Positions 1 through 13,800 of a stretch of DNA of 64,000 bases are shown here, piece by piece. The DNA is taken from NCBI GenBank assembly GCA_028386065.3, contig JAKUCV010003344.1, forward strand, positions 62,001 through 126,000, read 5' to 3'. The notes beneath the pieces are model-generated. The model worked only from the letters and a program-made list of their open reading frames with translations, ran no database searches and was not told the DNA's origin. Position 1 is the stretch's first letter. Every line of letters starts with the position of its first letter. The translations under genes and the position numbers were made by a program. This DNA is from Turnera subulata (lineage: Eukaryota > Streptophyta > Magnoliopsida > Malpighiales > Passifloraceae).

Positions 1-125
1 GACTGAATCCATTATGTACTAACTAAATGATATAAATGCAAAATAATAAACATATGGAGCGAGCTATGCACAACAAATAAGCAAAACAATCACCCAAGGA
101 CCTACCGCCCGCTCCGCTACCAAAA
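1..125 (-). mobile_element. 5' internal leader and primer-binding site of a Tekay-like Ty3/gypsy element (partial)
   Basis: Read on the minus strand, this is the first internal stretch after the LTR at 126-3595. The bases next to the LTR read TTTTGGTAGCGGAGC (111-125), a candidate primer-binding site. The same TTGGTAGCGGAGC block abuts the second LTR at 58849, and the flanking 'tatgcacaacaa' is also shared between the two places. The body of this element lies off the left edge of the window, so nothing can be said about its coding capacity. Confidence 0.6.
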
Positions 126-3100
126 TGAGACGCCCCGACCCGTATTTACTAGTCTCAGTAAACACGTGCCAGAACTGTACAACAGTAAATACAACACGAA
201 ACACGGCCCAAAGACAATATCAATGAATATAACAGAGAAACCGGCCCAACGGCCCATTGTAATCAAAATAAACATCAGAAATCCGGCCCTTCGGCCCAAC
301 ATCAAAACACATCACCCAAACCCGGGAACCCAAATTATAGCACAACGGAAGCAATTTTATCATTCTCAATAATAGTATGAAACCATGCAATTCAACATAT
401 GGATCCGAGTCCTGCCCGAGGTAACGTCACAGCCGCCAAAATGCATCGTACCTGAATCACAAATAACTCAACCTATAGGATGAAAGCCCGCAGGTGAGGG
501 GTGAGTCCAAAGTGCCCACCAATCATGGATAAACAGAGATATGTAGGCAACCATAATATTTCAAAGAAGAAATACAAGCATCAACAGCCACTACATACCA
601 AACCCAAGACTCGACCTAAACAAACCCAAGACTTTATTATTACTCCAATTTTATCTTTCGGCCCCGTCACGGATAAGCTAGGGTTGTACCAGGTTATCAA
701 CCTGTTCCTGGTGCCAGATCAAAAGAATCCGGGATCAACATCCCAATAACAAATCTCAGGGATGGACATCCCAATAACAATCTCAAGGATCAACATCCCA
801 ATCAAACCAGCATCAACATGCCCATCACATGTAACCCTGATCATGGCCACCACAAAATAATCTCAAACCATCCGGTCGTACCTCTACTTACCACGTGACA
901 GTTAAGTCATTTCCATTCCAAATCAAATCACAGGATTCGACATCCCAAACCCAAAACCAAAGACACGACTCACTTATTAACTTTTCCAATTTTAATATCC
1001 GGGCCCTATCACTAGACAAGCTAGGGTCGTACCTGGTTATTAACTAATTCCGGATGCCAGGCCAAACGTAACCCGGGATCAATATCCCAATAACATAACC
1101 AATCTGGGATCAACATCCCAATATCCAAATCAAACCCGGATCAACATCTCATAACCAAGAAACCGGCCATGACACCACAGAACTAGCCTCTAACCATCTA
1201 GTCGTACCACTACTTTGCATATGACAATTAAATCATCATCTCAAATCAACCTCCAATTTTCATTTTCTTTTTCCAAATTATCCATATCATAGTTTTTTCC
1301 AATTATCCAACCACAACACAGTCTACCGACAAAAATCACAATATCCATAACAGTCAAACAATTATCCAACTTCCTATTAACTCAAGTTATACAACAGACC
1401 AATCCATCAATAGTTTCATAACATCAGTTACTCACAGTCCAACATCAATCACAACACAGTATCCAAGAAACCAATAACAGTCAACACAGCGGTTCAATCA
1501 AGCAAATCAACATCATAGCAACAACAACAACAATAACCATAGTAGCCAAATAACCAACAATGACCCTCTCAGTAGTTCAATCAAACAACAAAACACACAA
1601 AGTATTACAGGCACATATCAAGGGTTATCCATCCTCACCTTAGCCGATTACTCAACTCTGAAAACATCCACCGGTCCATAGCCGGTTCCTCGGGAAACTG
1701 CCCGATATCAAAACCTATACAACAAAACAACATGCTCACATAAATGCACATAATTGGTATGCTATGATGCCATAAATTGTAAATTAAACCCCCCTTGGTT
1801 AGACGTCATCATCTCCATAAAATTATTATACTTGCCAAAATATAATTACCAAATATTATTATTTTATTTTTCAAAAAGGTATTATTATATATACTTAGTG
1901 AAATATTTCCCAGAATATACAATACTATATTTATTTCCAAAACATTTTCATAGTACATATACCTCTTTTCTAAAATTATTTACGCTTATAATAATTTTTT
2001 AAAGGAAATTCATATTATAATTACATTTTCTCAAAATAATGTTAGTGATATCATTTTATTTTTCCAGTAAAACATATTCATATACTTCATATATATATTT
2101 TCCAAAATATTATAACTCATACTTACCATATTATTATTAAAATAACCATAACATAATTACCTTAATTTTCCAAAATAATATGTCTAAGTAATTATTTTCT
2201 AAAACATAACCATAACTAGGTATACCAAATCAATATTTATATCTGGTCAAATTAATTATTTGTCTATTTTTCAGAAAGTGTATTCATATATATATTTGTA
2301 TATATATATTTTTTTATTTTACTTTATTTTATTTAAACTGAATCGGGCCTATAAATAGTGTCAGCCCATCAAAACTCCAACCAAACCCCATGGCTAAACC
2401 CAAAAGGTCAACCCAGGAGCAAGGTCAGGTCCAAGCCTAGACCCAAATCGAGCCTGGCCCAACACCTGTCCCAGCCCCTCAGCCTGACCCGTTTGAAGGT
2501 CGGGTCACTCACCCACAACCCGATACCTCACGGGTTCCTGCAGTCAACGGCGCGACTGTGTCGACAGGTGGAAAGCGGTGTGATCGGCAGCGTCGCGTGA
2601 AGAAGGTGCGACGACATTGCGTGCGAGGAGATGGAGGCGCAAGCGAGGGCGGCGTCGCTGGTGGCTGTAGACGGACGAGGCGACGGCTGTGAATCGTGGA
2701 GGCGGAGGATTTGGTGGCAGCAGTTCGTGTGCGTGAGCGGCGGTCGGCGCGGCTTCGTCTGGTGTTTGCTACGCCGCGGAGGAGATGGCAGGGCGAGGTG
2801 CAGCGAGGAAGGAAGCAACGACGGCTTCGTGGAGAAAGACCTGACCCGGCGACATCTGCAGCGAGGTGACGGGGTTCTGGCGGCGACGACCGGAGGAGAA
2901 GAGGAAAGGAAGGAGAGAGAGGTGGCTGTGAGGCGTGAGGTTGCAGGTGGTGGAGGTGATCACAGGTGGTGACGGTGTCGGGAGGTGGCTCGGGGAAGGA
3001 GAAGAAGAAAGAAGAGAAAGAAGAAAAGAGATGGGGGTGATGTGTTGTCCAGAACGTGGTCGTTTTGGTCGTGTGTGTGTTTCTTTTTTATTTTTTCTAG

Positions 3101-3595
3101 TTTGGTTGGTCTGTGTGGCTTTGCAGGTGCAAGAGAAACGAAGTTGAAGGAGATAAAGATGATACTGGGTTATGAGGTTGCAGGAAGAAGATGGTGGTAT
3201 GGTGTACTGGGAAGGCAAGAAGTCACGGGGTTAAAAGGTGTACATGGGTTGGTGAGACAGGAAGAAAAGGCAGGCACGAGCGACACAGGAAAGAGGCGGC
3301 GCCAAACTCAATCATGCAGGTAAGCCGTGTACCGTCCGGACCAGAAAATAACTGATATACCGCCTTAGTTATATTTCTGGTGTGATTTTTCTGAGGATTC
3401 CGGGACCCGAAAAATACCAACTTACGTCCGAAAAATCTACGGAAAAATTCTGAGCGCGGGAAAAACCTCGGTTTCGAAAAACGATGCCCGATTTACCTTG
3501 AATTAATTACCCAAGATTAATTCATTCAGTAAATCACTGTATAACGACTTTAACAGTCCCGGTAAAAATACCAAATTTTTACCCGGGCTGTTACA
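126..3595 (-). mobile_element. Long terminal repeat (about 3.47 kb) of a Tekay-like Ty3/gypsy retrotransposon, 5' LTR in minus orientation
   Basis: The segment opens TGAGACGCCCCGACCC and closes GGGCTGTTACA on the plus strand, so it has the TG...CA ends of an LTR. The candidate PBS sits immediately left of it. The length (over 3 kb) and the ends match the LTRs at 50565-53939 and 19904-28420, although internal sequence has diverged. The GC-rich part at about 2350-3320 produces several overlapping open frames with no recognisable domain; I take these as chance. A TATA-like CTATAAATAG lies on the plus strand at about 2349. No gene is seen inside. Confidence 0.75.
729..1160. repeat. Degenerate short repeats inside the LTR
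   Basis: The motif GGATCAACATCCCAATAAC and close variants recur about seven times between 729 and 1160, and a block around 'ataagctagggt.gtacc' occurs twice (672 and 1015). The array sits in the part of the LTR where the other two Tekay-like LTRs of this window carry their own, different short repeats. Confidence 0.6.
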
Positions 3596-4035
3596 CTGTC
3601 TCAATATAGCATCCATTTACACGGATATCCTTGAAATTCAATAAATTTCATTGAGACTTTGAAAGAAATAAAGTATTTTAAATAATAATTTTTGTTCCTT
3701 TCGATAGTAAAATTTGAGTTTTTCTGGAGCCTTCAATTATTTTTATACTACCAGAGATCATACTAACATATGCTTTTTCAAACTTTAAAAAAGAGAACTA
3801 TTTCCGTTTATTGAATAGAGAATGAGTAGTTACACTGTTTGACAGCCAGATATCTAAGTCATTGTTTTTGGAATTATATAGTTAAATATCCATGATAAAT
3901 AATAATAAAATAATAACAAAAATGTAAAATAAGTACTAAGAGTAACTAGATAATAATAGAAAAATCGATAACAAATATAGAGAGGAAGAAAATAAAGCCA
4001 GGAGGTATAGAAAAAAAAATACCTAAGTGGCTAGA
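3596..4035. other. AT-rich intergenic DNA, no gene seen
   Basis: Flank between the Tekay-like LTR and a copia remnant. Both strands are full of stops and no domain, RNA gene or clear repeat is visible. Confidence 0.5.
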
Positions 4036-4530
4036 GACTCATGCTGATAACGTGTTACAAAATTAAGAGAGAAAATACACTCTTGATGATAATATTACAA
4101 CTTTGATGATGATAGTACAACCTTAATAATAATATAAATAATGGAGAATAATATGGACAAAATGATAGTAATTAAACTAAGACAGAAAAAGGGATTGAGA
4201 AGAAATATATGAAATGAGTAGAGAATGAAAATTTATGCTAAGTATAAAAATGTGAAGGAATGAAGGAGTATTAATAGTTCAAAGATTAGAAGACAAAAAT
4301 AAATAAGTATGATTAATTTAAAAAATAAATTTTAAAAATAAAATCAAAGAAACATTGAGTAAATAAAAATAATAGGAAGATTAAGACAAATAAAATTACA
4401 AAAAGAAATAACCGAATAGATGAATCTAAATAGAAGCTAAGTATGAAAATAAAATATTTATTGAAAATAAATTCGGGTATGTTAAAAATAATATTACTGA
4501 ATAATAACAATGACATTTACCCTCAGAACA
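4036..4530 (-). mobile_element. Ty1/copia 5' LTR remnant with primer-binding site
   Basis: On the minus strand the stretch near 4040-4062 reads AACACGTTATCAGCATGAG, the primer-binding-site type common in plant copia elements. The AT-rich 450 bp to its right aligns by eye with 16976-17410 through shared blocks such as AATAAATAAGTATG, ATAAATAAAATTAC and ATAACAATGACATT, so both are diverged copies of one LTR family. No open frame is preserved. Confidence 0.55.
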
Positions 4531-4641
4531 GAACCCGGATTATTGAGATAGATGGGTAAAGCGCGAACTGAAAACTAGTAAGTGTCAGCATAAAACGACG
4601 ACGTTGGTAGCGGACCTCTAGGCTCTAGCCGGTAACCTGCT

Positions 4642-4654
4642 AACCCTAAACCCT
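4642..4654 (+). promoter_or_regulatory. Telo-box-like motif upstream of the methyltransferase gene
   Basis: The sequence AACCCTAAACCC lies about 160 bp before the first candidate start codon at 4814. Telo-boxes are frequent in plant promoters of translation and ribosome-biogenesis genes, which suits an RNA methyltransferase. Its function here is inferred from motif and position only. Confidence 0.4.
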
Positions 4655-4813
4655 CTGAAAAGTGAAAAGATGAACAAAGTTTGAGGAGAGAAAATGGGAA
4701 AGAAGATGCTGAGTAGACAAACTCAATAGCATTCTTTGGCCTTTTGTTTTAGTTGTATTATCAAACAGCTAAACTCTTTCCTCTAGATGACTTTTGGGTG
4801 TTTTGAGTTTTGA

Positions 4814-7800
4814 ATGCAAAGACTGTTGAGGGAGTCGCTGAAAACCACCCCCACTCTCCATCGCTGCTGCCTCAGTAGTAGCACTACCACTATCACTACG
4901 TCTGCTGCTGCTGCCGTCGATACTAGTACTACTAATAGAATTCCCCAAGTAGAAAACAGATTACTCATAATCTCCCCCTCTAATTTTGTCTTAACCATAT
5001 TATTTGAATCATGTGACTAATGATGCTGCATCATTTTATAGATGGAGGAGGAGGATCATCAACCTGGGAGTGGGGAGGAGCGTTACTCGTACAATCCGGA
5101 ACTGCGATGGAACCCTGAGGTTGAGGACTACTTCATCAAAGCCTACGGTCCCTCCCATTTCTCTCGCATTTCTAAAGCCCTAACGTACGTTTACCCCTTC
5201 CTTCCCCCATCTCTCGCATTAAACTTTTTTGATCCCTAACTGCCGATACTAGTAGTTATGAATAATATAAGTTCCCTATGGTTTATGGTTTTATGTGTTA
5301 ATTTGACTTTGATTGTTAGTTATCCTTCGCGCTATTCTTGCATTCGCGTCAATACTCTCAAGTCCATGCCGGATACTGTTATGGAGAAGCTGCGCGGGAT
5401 AATTAGCCAACCGGAGGGCGGAGGGGGCTCCATCTCCAAGTGTGACATCCCGGCTCTTGATTATGTCCTGTTTGTTAAGGGTTCGGGCCCACACTCCATC
5501 AATTACCACCACTCCCCTGGACTCCCTCCCAAGGAGGTCATCGTCAGTAGGAAATGCGCCGAAGCTGTCCTCCGTGGCGCCCAGGTAAGAGCCTTTTCCC
5601 GCCTCCGGTTGTAGGCCAAATGAGAATCAGTTTGGCTGTCGCTTCAAGTTAAGCATTCTAGACATCAATTAAAGCATTCTGTGATGCCAACCTTCTCTAC
5701 TACGTTCCTGCTTCCACACTGGGGGGATGCAGATGCAATGCCTATTGCAATTACTCCTCAAGTTTCTTTTCTTTATTTACAGGTTTTTGTTCCTGGTGTA
5801 ATGGCCTGTAGTGCTCATGTTGAAAAAGGAGACAAAGTTGCAGTTTCAGTTGCTATAGAGCAACGCATCACTGATGGTGGATGGGCTATCAATATGACAC
5901 GTGGGACCGTCCTTCAAGGCCTTCAGTCAGGCAAGAAGGATATAAGCTTTCTCCCTCATTTAATTGATACACCAACTTGTGCCTTTGTTCTGTTTTACTC
6001 GTATTGCTTGGAAGTGAGCTATATCACTGGCTTATGCAATTATGATTTGATAGCATTACTACTCACCGTCCCGTTGAGTTACTCAACCCTCTTAACTATT
6101 TTGTTATTATATGATGTGATTGAAGTATTTATCTTACAGATGCTGGCTTTAGTCTTGTTACCCCCACCATAATATTCTCTTATATTAGTTTGAAGAACAT
6201 GCCACTTTTGGAAATCCAATTGTTGGTTCTTTTAGAAAGATATATCTGTCACAGCATCACACATCACTTTTAAAAAGTGGATTAGTTACATTGTTTTTTA
6301 ATTTTGTTGTGACACATATCTACTGGAAGGAATCTAATGAGAGATTCTCTATCCATATTGCATTGCTCATGAGTTTATCACAACGAGAGTCAGGTTCCAA
6401 GGGAAAATACCTTGATACTATGGCCATTTCCAACTGAGCAATGCACCTCAGCACTAAATGACTACCTTGCTTGCACATTGCTTTACCTCCCTATTTACTA
6501 TCTCTCCTGACTTTCTGGCCTTCAGCCACCAAAAAATATGCATTATCTCTCCTGACTTTCTGGCCTTCAGCCACCAAACAATCATGCATTATCTTTTGAA
6601 TCCTTTGAGCATCTAACACAGTCAAACAGGTATCTCTGATAAAGACATGCTGTGGAAGGAATACCTTCTGAGGAAACTAATGTATCACCATCCTTCCAGT
6701 CACTTAGAAATCACTTACTATGCGACCAATAATCCCATCAATCCAGGATTACTGCAGTTTCATCTCGTGACAATTGTATGCGGATGGTACAATGAATAAT
6801 TGACATTTCTTGTTAGAGGAATACATTATTTGGCTTCTAATATATGCATTGGCTTCTCCTGAGTAAATTTGAGGATATTGGAAACTCAAAACAGAAAAAA
6901 AGAACTCTTTGGAAGTATCCTCATGCTCTTTTCTCTTATAGTGGCATAATACTATTCGAATAGGATAATGTTTAGGAGGCTCGTTATCCTATTCGAAAGT
7001 TCTGTTTAGACTCATTGGTAAATTCTTTTTTTTCTGTGAACTTTTACTGTTAAGGGGTTTGATAATTAATCTCATTAACACCCGGATCCAAGGCTTCGCT
7101 TTAATTTGACCAGGCTTACTTTTTAAGAACACACATCTTGTTGACTATAGATTTTTTGACCTCAAAATGATATAATTCACTTTAAGTTGTGGTATACTTG
7201 TAGAAACAAAAACATGATATCTTTATCTAGGAAAAATAGATTCTTAAATTGTAAAAATGGATACTATCCTTACGCTAATCTTTGAAGATTGAAAGGCTGG
7301 TCCATTTCATTTGTTTGTTTAGATCCTTATTATTTGGAAAGAAATGGCCTGTATATTGGCGAAGGAACAACAACGATGTCAAGGGCTGGCATGTTTCGTG
7401 TTTTGCAAGGAGTTGCCGTGGACATGAATAATCGTGTTTTCCAGCTTCCTTCTTTTCATGGTACAGTTTACACCTTATTGAAAACTTTATCGCCACTGCT
7501 GCATCAGGTTGATCACTTACTGTTGGAATAATTTGTTGCATGTTTGAAATAATGATATTCTGTTTTCCTTCTTCACTCTGACAAATGTTTCATCTTCTTT
7601 TCTGGTAATAAGATGTGCTAGAGGGAGAAATATTTCTACAGAACTTGCCAAGCATCATTACTGCTCATGCCCTAGGTATTTTCTCTTTTTTCATGGTTGT
7701 ATGAGACAATATAACTTTCATGACATTTTAGCTTTGGGCCTTGATATATTCTAGGTTTTCTTTTTTAAAATCTTATTCTCAATTAAACGAGCAAAATGTA

Positions 7801-10800
7801 AACAAGAATTTTCATGTATGAAGGTAAGTTGGAATTTTTCCTGATGTAAGATTGCTACATTCAACTTATGTACTCCTAATAGCTTGATAATTATTTCAGG
7901 AATATAAGCTGTAGGAATTTACACCGATCCATTTTGGTATGAAATATGGATGACAGATAAATACATAATAGGTAGGTCTGAGGTTTGCAGCACTCCGCTG
8001 TGGTTTGGGATCTGGAATGAGAGTGAATAGCTTCTTACTGCTGTGTTTGTGAGAAGATATTACAACTCTTTGACGTTCTTCATTGTTGGGAGTTTTGAAA
8101 GCCACTTTGAAGACAACCCTTTTGTTTTTCTATAAACTATTTTATCTATTATCCCTGTAAAAGATCTAGACAATATTTCATGCCAAGCTCATGCTACGAA
8201 ACACTAATATGAGACAGAATTTTGATAGAAATGACTGATTGGATTTTTTGTACTTTGATAAGTCTGCTGCTGTTACGGTCTCTGACATTTTTGTTTGTCT
8301 TTTCTTATTCACCCCAGATCCTCAGAGGGGTGAACGAATATTAGACATGTGTGCAGCTCCTGGAGGGAAGACAACTGCTGTTGCAATCCTTATGAAGGAT
8401 GATGGAGAAGTTATTGCAGTTGATAGATCTCATAATAAGGTGAAAGCTCTGGAACAATATTTGCAGTTTGTAATTCACACACGTCCCTTATTATTAAACG
8501 CTTGCATATGACATCATTTTCCCTGCTTGAAAGTGGTTACAGGTTTGATACTTTGCTGCTTTTAGTAAATTTTGAGCAACTTGATGTAATCTAGAAACAG
8601 AGATGATATCTTGTGTTTTTATACAGTAATTACATGTCATATGCAATGTTTGGTTCGGCGAATGTGTTTTACTTTTGTTCAGCATACTTTTTGAATTTAT
8701 TTGTATATCTGAACTTGGATTAGTAGTATGGGACAGGGGGCCAAACAATTTAGTGGTGAGCTTAGAGAGTTTATTCTCTTCCTATTTTATTTTTAAGAAA
8801 GTGCTAAATTCTCCTAATTTTGGAATAATGAGATTGAATTTTTCTTTACATCATATTTCCATTTGTTTCTTACTGTCTATCTAGTTATCTTAGGTTGTCT
8901 GATATTTATCCATAATTATATGAACCATTATGTAATCATCCATAATCCAAGTGCTTAATCGGCACTTGAATTTAAGTTTTCTTGGTATCATGAGGTAATC
9001 ATTCAAAGGTTGCTCTAATTTATCATTCTTTAGAAATTTTAATGCAGTGGAGTTTATACGCTAGATTCATTGTTAGGCTCAGTCGGCTGGGTTTCTTTGG
9101 TTTCTACGCTGATGAAGGCTTGTAACGTTTTGTACCAGCTTTATCTGGTTATTAATTTTGCATGATGGTTTTTGTATTATTTACTGATTTCTACTTTCTT
9201 TAACATGCTGTAATGGTTTTTTCATAGATGCTTGAAGATGTGTTGTCTTCCTTATCATATTTTGTCCTTGGGTTTTTATTTCTTGCTTGTTGTTAGGTGC
9301 TTGATATTCAGAAATTGGCTACGGAAATGGGCTTGACCTGTATAACAACTTATAAACTGGATGCTCTCAAATCTGTTAAACAAAAAGATGACTCCACAGA
9401 TCTAAATGCCCCTGGAAGTTACAACTCACTGAATTCTCAGGAGGAAAAAGTGTCATTCCCGATGGCAGGTTTGAATACTGATAAGGCACGCTTGGAAAAT
9501 GGTAGGTAAATTCTTTTAATCGCCTTTATGTGCTGCAGTTTTATAAATGAAAGTTTGTAGCTCCCTTCTTTTCCCTGTTTTTGAAATATCTGGTGGCTGT
9601 TTCCGGTTTGATGTGTATGGACTGCTTCAGTTAATTATAATGCAGTTTTCAAATATTATGCCTTTTTTTTTTCTTAATTTTGTGCTTTCAACACCATCTA
9701 ATCTCCTTAAGTGGTTGCAGATGAGATTTACTTTTTTGTACTTCTGATTTCTCAATCTGCTTCAGATATTAATTGTACTATTACTGCCTGTTACACTTAA
9801 CCCTTTTTGTAAATTGAAAATGCATTGCTTTTGTGAAAGATAGTTATAGATGGCCAACCCCCACCGAGATGCACCGTTAGATTGACATAATAGAACTTTT
9901 GAACAAGCTGACTGAAATTCTAACTCTGTGCAGTCATTGCTTGATGTGTTGAAGGTGTTCCTCATTGACATTTTGAGTGCATGATATATGTTTGTGACTC
10001 AAAGTACCATACTATGGCATTGTTATAGTGCATCTAAAACTCAAAATAGAATTTTAAATTGACTGGTTACTAGTTATAGGGACCAAATACCTTAATTATG
10101 TAATGACAAGGAATGGAAATTAAATGAGAAAAGGATGGCCCGTACCATTTTTTCACTCAAGATAACCGAACTCCAGGTACACCGAGAACTTTTATTTAGA
10201 AACTATTTAAGAGAATAAGAAGGCCAAATCTAATAGTGAATGAAATTTTACTGTTTTATAAAGGTGCTGGAATTACTTTTTCTTCCATGTTTAAGAAATT
10301 CACCTGAACTAGTGTATGTTGGATCCTCAACTACGGCAGACACCAATCTTTGGATGGAAAAGATATGCTGATTGATAAACTTTGTCAACATAGCCTAAAT
10401 TTTCTGAAAGGGAAAATGTTTCTCTGAAGACTTTAAGCCCTTATTGGTCCAACTATTAATGCTTTCTGGTTGGTCAAAACAAGCTTTAATTTCGTTATAA
10501 CTCTTTCATGACTCGCATATGTGAAGCTTAATTGGCGCCCTTGAGAACTTTCGTGAGTACTAGCCCTGTTTTTTTTTTTCCTCTTGGATGCATTTTTCGC
10601 TTTACTTTTCTGTTATTCTCTACCTGCTGAATCTGTGTATGTACATCTCATCATCTCAATTCTAGTGGGACCATTTTATGAGATTGATTTGGTGTAGGTT
10701 TCTCCACAATATTTTTGTCAATTTCTTGCACACCTTTTATATTTTTAACTTAATTCTCTCTTTTCCATTTTTCTTTCAACTTCTGTGATTAGAGCGTGCT

Positions 10801-13800
10801 TTTAAGTGTTCTTGGAGTGTCTGGTAGTCTTATATTTCTGAACATTTATTAAATACCTATTTTATCAAAAGTGGACAGGTGTTTGTATAGGGATGCTACA
10901 ATAATTGTTTCTGTGTCATTGGTGGATGTCCACTTTAGTCACTTCCACTATAACAAAGAATGATGGTTGCTTTCATAGGAGATGCTCAACAAGGTCTTGT
11001 AAAGACAAGCATTTATTTCTTCACTATTTTTCCATATTCTGTATGGGTTTGTTATGTCACAGCTGATGCTAAACTTTATACTTGTTCTGTCAAATTCGAA
11101 CTTAGAGGCTCAGAAACGTGACATAAGTCAAACACGCTTTTGAACTTGTCGTTGCTTATTTTGGATTTCAGATTTTTTCTTGATTTCCTAACCCAAGAGT
11201 GCACTTAGACGGGCTATGGCTGTGTGATAACTTAGTTATACTCTCAGCATGCATTTCTATTGTATTATTGCACTTTTTTATCCACTGTGAAAAATGTTTC
11301 TGTCTGCAATTCCAAATTTATCTCTAGTTTTCAATGTTTTAGTTAGCAATGAAAAAGAGAATGAGAGAACTTATGTTAGCAAGGCTGACGCCAGGAAGAC
11401 AATGAGAAGAATGCGGAATGGGCCAGGAAGAAATCAATGTGTAGGTGGTAGAGTTGAGAATTCAAGAGGTTTTTATCCTGATAGCTTTGATAGAGTTCTC
11501 CTTGATGCTCCCTGTTCAGCTCTTGGTTTGAGGCCTCGACTTTTTGCTGGAGAGGTAAGATGACATAAACTATATCACGTTTTGCCTTATTATTTGTGGA
11601 TTTTATTCTTAATATTGTTTTCTCATGTTTGAACTGTATCTGTGCATAATTGCCCTTGCAGATTAAGGTAGCTAGGGAGAATTATAAGTTTGAGGGGGAT
11701 AAAAGATGTTTATAGGGCATAGTCGTATTTGAAAGTTGAGAAGATTCACGCTGAGCTGTCATTGGTTGGCGTAATTTGAATGTGTGCTATGAGGAAGCAA
11801 TATGTTACGACTCTTGAAAGCAGTAATGATCATCTAGTCATACCTGCTCCCAGCATATCTGTAGTGTTCTCTACGGTGATGCTTGGGTGATAACTTATGA
11901 GTGGTCGGAGATAAGTGACATACTTAAATGTTTGAGTCTGAGGAATTAGCATTGACAATCATTTGTTCTTTGGCAAATAGGTTTTCTTGTTCAAGTTGTT
12001 CTGCAGGACAGTGGGATATTTCAATTATGTGTTATAAACACATAAGCTGTCTTATTTGGACCAAATGGGCTTGGAATGAGATCAATTGTCACCACTAATA
12101 TTCCTAAAATAGTCTTAGAATCACAGCAGCAGTAGGAAGCATCGCTGGTAATGGCATTACTGTGCCTTGGGGTTTTTCAAATATATGCTTTGTCATTGAT
12201 TGATGTAGAACAGCATTAGACAGAAGGATAAACTGCACATGCAAGTGGAGCTAACACCCTTTGTTGTCCAAGGATATTGGGGAAATGTGGACTCAAACAA
12301 TAGAAATCAGCAGTACGAATTAGTATAGAAAACCTGAAATCTTAACTCATGACAAACAAGCATCCGTTCCCAAACAAAAAAATCATGCTTTATATATGTG
12401 GGCTTGACCTGACAACCCAAACTATATAGAAAATGGAATCAGGGTAATAGACGAAAAGATACAGACTGCAAATTGAATTCCTAATAAAATGAACTGGTAT
12501 CTCCATTCCTGATTTATATGTTCTTCATCAGTTGCTTTTTGATCTATTTAGTAATATTTGATTCAAATGTTCTTATTGCAGATCAATCGTTTTTTTAAGG
12601 TGTTTTGCAATAACTTCTTTCAATAAATTGCTAGCAATTTTGTATAAAATTGATAAGAACTAGTTACTAATAGATAGACTTATCAGAGACACAGGGATGG
12701 TAATTCTATGTGTCAATGTTTCTGTTACTGTTGTCTATTGCTTGCTAAGCAATGTTTCATAGAGATGCAAAGCAAGTAATTGGAGCAGATTTATTAGTTG
12801 GAAAAAATTAGGAATATTTGTTGTACTCTTATTTCCTAGTTAATTGCTTGCTTTGACATTGATCTTGTAATACTAAATATATTTAACACCAGAACAGTAA
12901 GGCAAAATAAATAATGCAACAATTGTGATTCTGTATGCCCTTTTGTGTTACTTTCGCCTCAGCTAGCTTAATTATTTTCCAAATTGTTGTCCTAATCTGA
13001 ATACTTTTGAGGGTAATGCCCATAAATAATTTGGGTGTGGGTTCAATATTGTAGCATATTTGTGGGAAGTTTTGACTGTATCTTTGTATATATTTGTACT
13101 ACAGTGTGCCTTTTCAATCTATTTTTTTTTTTCTAATTCTCGTCCCTTGGTTTACCAGTCAATTGATCTTTATTTGTTTTATTCAATTTATCTTACTTAT
13201 CTAAGAATTGGACCTTATCATATAGGTTCTGTTTTGTTTGTAGATTTTGATATGTGATGACTAATTGTTTCTTCTATTGATTTACAAATCCTTCTGCAAC
13301 TAGTGGAAGTTTAAGTTGCTTTGTCATTTTCCAGGAAACGATAGAGTCTTTAAGAAGGCATGCCAGGTATCAGAGGAGAATGTTTGACCAGGCTGTTAAA
13401 CTAGTTCGTCCTGGTGGAGTTCTTGTGTATTCAACGTTAGTATGCATGAATTGTCTGTCATTGTTTTTTTTGTAATTTTGTATAGAATAATTTATAATCT
13501 TTCTATATCTATTTCGATGAGAATGTTTACCCCACTGCAAATGGCATTTTCTGTGGCCTTTTTAATACCTGTGCCAGGACCCTCAAAGTCCTCACCATAT
13601 GTTCTTTTATGGATGCCTCACTTTGGGAAGAGTGGGTTGTTGTATAACAAAGGGCAGATACAAACTTTGTCCACCAATAAAGTTGGTACCCTCACGTTGC
13701 TATCTAAACCCTTTAGAAGGAAATGCTAATTGTACAACATGCTCTGCATAACCCAAATGCTACGTGATACATTTGGTACTCAATGCTGCTTGTGCTTATG

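Noticed and set aside
2358..3323. Several overlapping GC-rich open frames (up to 149 codons) on both strands
   Set aside because: They lie inside the LTR at 126-3595, show no domain and have repetitive, biased composition. Comparable frames occur in the GC-rich part of the other Tekay-like LTRs.
8440..8511. Extension of methyltransferase exon 6 into the downstream open frame
   Set aside because: The conserved helix after the SAM motif continues in phase at 9297, and AAG/GTGAAAG at 8439/8440 is a good donor.
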